Below, piece by piece: positions 63,554 to 64,000 of a DNA stretch of 64,000 nucleotides. The notes beneath the pieces are model-generated. The model was given only the letters and a program-made list of their open reading frames with translations. It had not been told where the DNA came from and searched no databases. Made by a program: the position numbers and the translations under genes. Source of the DNA: Chitinophagaceae bacterium (GTDB taxonomy: Bacteria > Bacteroidota > Bacteroidia > Chitinophagales > UBA10324); the NCBI GenBank assembly GCA_016717285.1, contig JADKFU010000005.1, positions 2,092,501-2,156,500 of the forward strand, written 5' to 3'. Position 1 is the stretch's first letter. Every line of letters begins with the position of its first letter.

Positions 63554-64000
63554 TTATTCTTTCACAAATTTTTGTGTAGTGACGCCATTTGCAGTTTGCA
63601 CTTTCAGTAAATACATGCCATTGGAAAGGTCACTGACGGGAATAGTGGTTGTATGCTTTCCTGCACTCAATGAATTTATTGGCAACGACCTTATCAATGA
63701 GCCATTCACATTATACAACTCAAAGACCGCGAAACCGGATTTAATCAGCGAAACTTCCACTTTGAGTTGATCGCAAACCGGATTTGGAAAAATACTGAGG
63801 GAAGATTCATTGAGTTGTACATTACTTTCGCCTGATACTAATGTACTATCAAGCACCACGTCTTCATCGCCCGGCTGATATTCCGTGTAAGCGAAAAATC
63901 CAATCATCATTTCGTCGGTGGTGTGTTCTCCTGCTGATATATCCATTGGCGGATTATTCGGGTTATCAGCATTATTGGTGGTATTGTCGTAGGTAGCTTC
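63554..64000 (-). CDS. C-terminus of a T9SS protein, probably a copper type II monooxygenase-like protein (5' end cut off)
   Basis: The open frame continues past the right edge, so only the last ~148 residues are visible. It starts in the window with NTTNNADNPNNPPMDISAGE followed by HTTDEMMIGFFAYTEYQPGD; this resembles the end of the copper type II ascorbate-dependent monooxygenase domain, where the methionine copper ligand sits in a TxDEM segment. A T9SS sorting domain follows (LSIFPNPVCDQLKVEVSL, SNGMYLLKVQTANGVTTQKF). The T9SS assignment is firm; the monooxygenase assignment rests on the short motif alone. Confidence 0.72.
   Translation of the reverse strand, partial: EATYDNTTNNADNPNNPPMDISAGEHTTDEMMIGFFAYTEYQPGDEDVVLDSTLVSGESNVQLNESSLSIFPNPVCDQLKVEVSLIKSGFAVFELYNVNGSLIRSLPINSLSAGKHTTTIPVSDLSNGMYLLKVQTANGVTTQKFVKE

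Overview
The window is chromosomal DNA of a Bacteroidota bacterium, probably from the Chitinophagia/Sphingobacteriia side of the phylum. Evidence: at least five proteins end in a type IX secretion (T9SS, Por) sorting domain; promoters carry the phylum-typical TAnnTTTG -7 box; small gene sets are of Bacteroidota type (DUF3822-rsmD-coaD, sigma-54 regulator-lptE-secG, split pntAA/pntAB/pntB, DUF3078, DUF2157 plus GDYXXLXY); and the tmRNA encodes a tag ending NYAMAA. The genus cannot be read from the sequence alone.

Region 1 (1-15997) looks like an integrative element whose right end abuts the 3' end of the tmRNA gene. Leftwards from the tmRNA come a candidate integrase arm-site array, a tyrosine integrase, an unknown 381-residue protein, an excisionase-like HTH protein coupled to a 246-residue unknown, about 1.3 kb of noncoding or decayed DNA, and a small winged-helix protein. 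Then follows a tightly packed four-gene operon running off the left edge: a 1730-residue DEAD/DEAH helicase with a C-terminal Vsr/DUF559-like nuclease, a 960-residue SNF2-type helicase, a PD-(D/E)XK nuclease of the PGN_0703 type, and the N-terminal part of an Eco57I/DISARM-like DNA methylase. This reads as a phage-defence / restriction-modification system related to DISARM and Druantia but with its own gene combination. It is the most interesting part of the window.

Region 2 (15998-37608) is mostly core genome: tmRNA, a DUF1579 protein, a saccharopine/alanine dehydrogenase-like enzyme, a DUF3078 outer-membrane protein, mscL, an aminotransferase, a secreted T9SS esterase, tRNA-Gly(GCC) and tRNA-Leu(UAA), two orphan genes, an ECF sigma factor with a likely partner, a CNNM/CorC protein, T9SS proteins, a 58-residue PspC protein, a Rieske oxygenase, yebC, an acyl-CoA carboxylase beta subunit and ubiX. 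Intergenic DNA is rich in small dispersed repeats: palindromic CCCTGAGCNTNGNCGAAGGG units, seven-base tandem repeats such as (GGACTAA)n, and a TTCCTTCGTCAGAATGACAAAA unit.

Region 3 (37609-64000) holds a thioredoxin-like protein, DUF3822-rsmD-coaD, the three-gene proton-translocating transhydrogenase, a DUF2157/GDYXXLXY pair, surface and lipoproteins, a GNAT-like protein, a degenerate HNH protein, a prenyl synthase, RNase R, secG, a long acidic protein, lptE, a sigma-54 activator and miaB. At the right edge is the C-terminus of a T9SS protein that resembles a copper type II monooxygenase.
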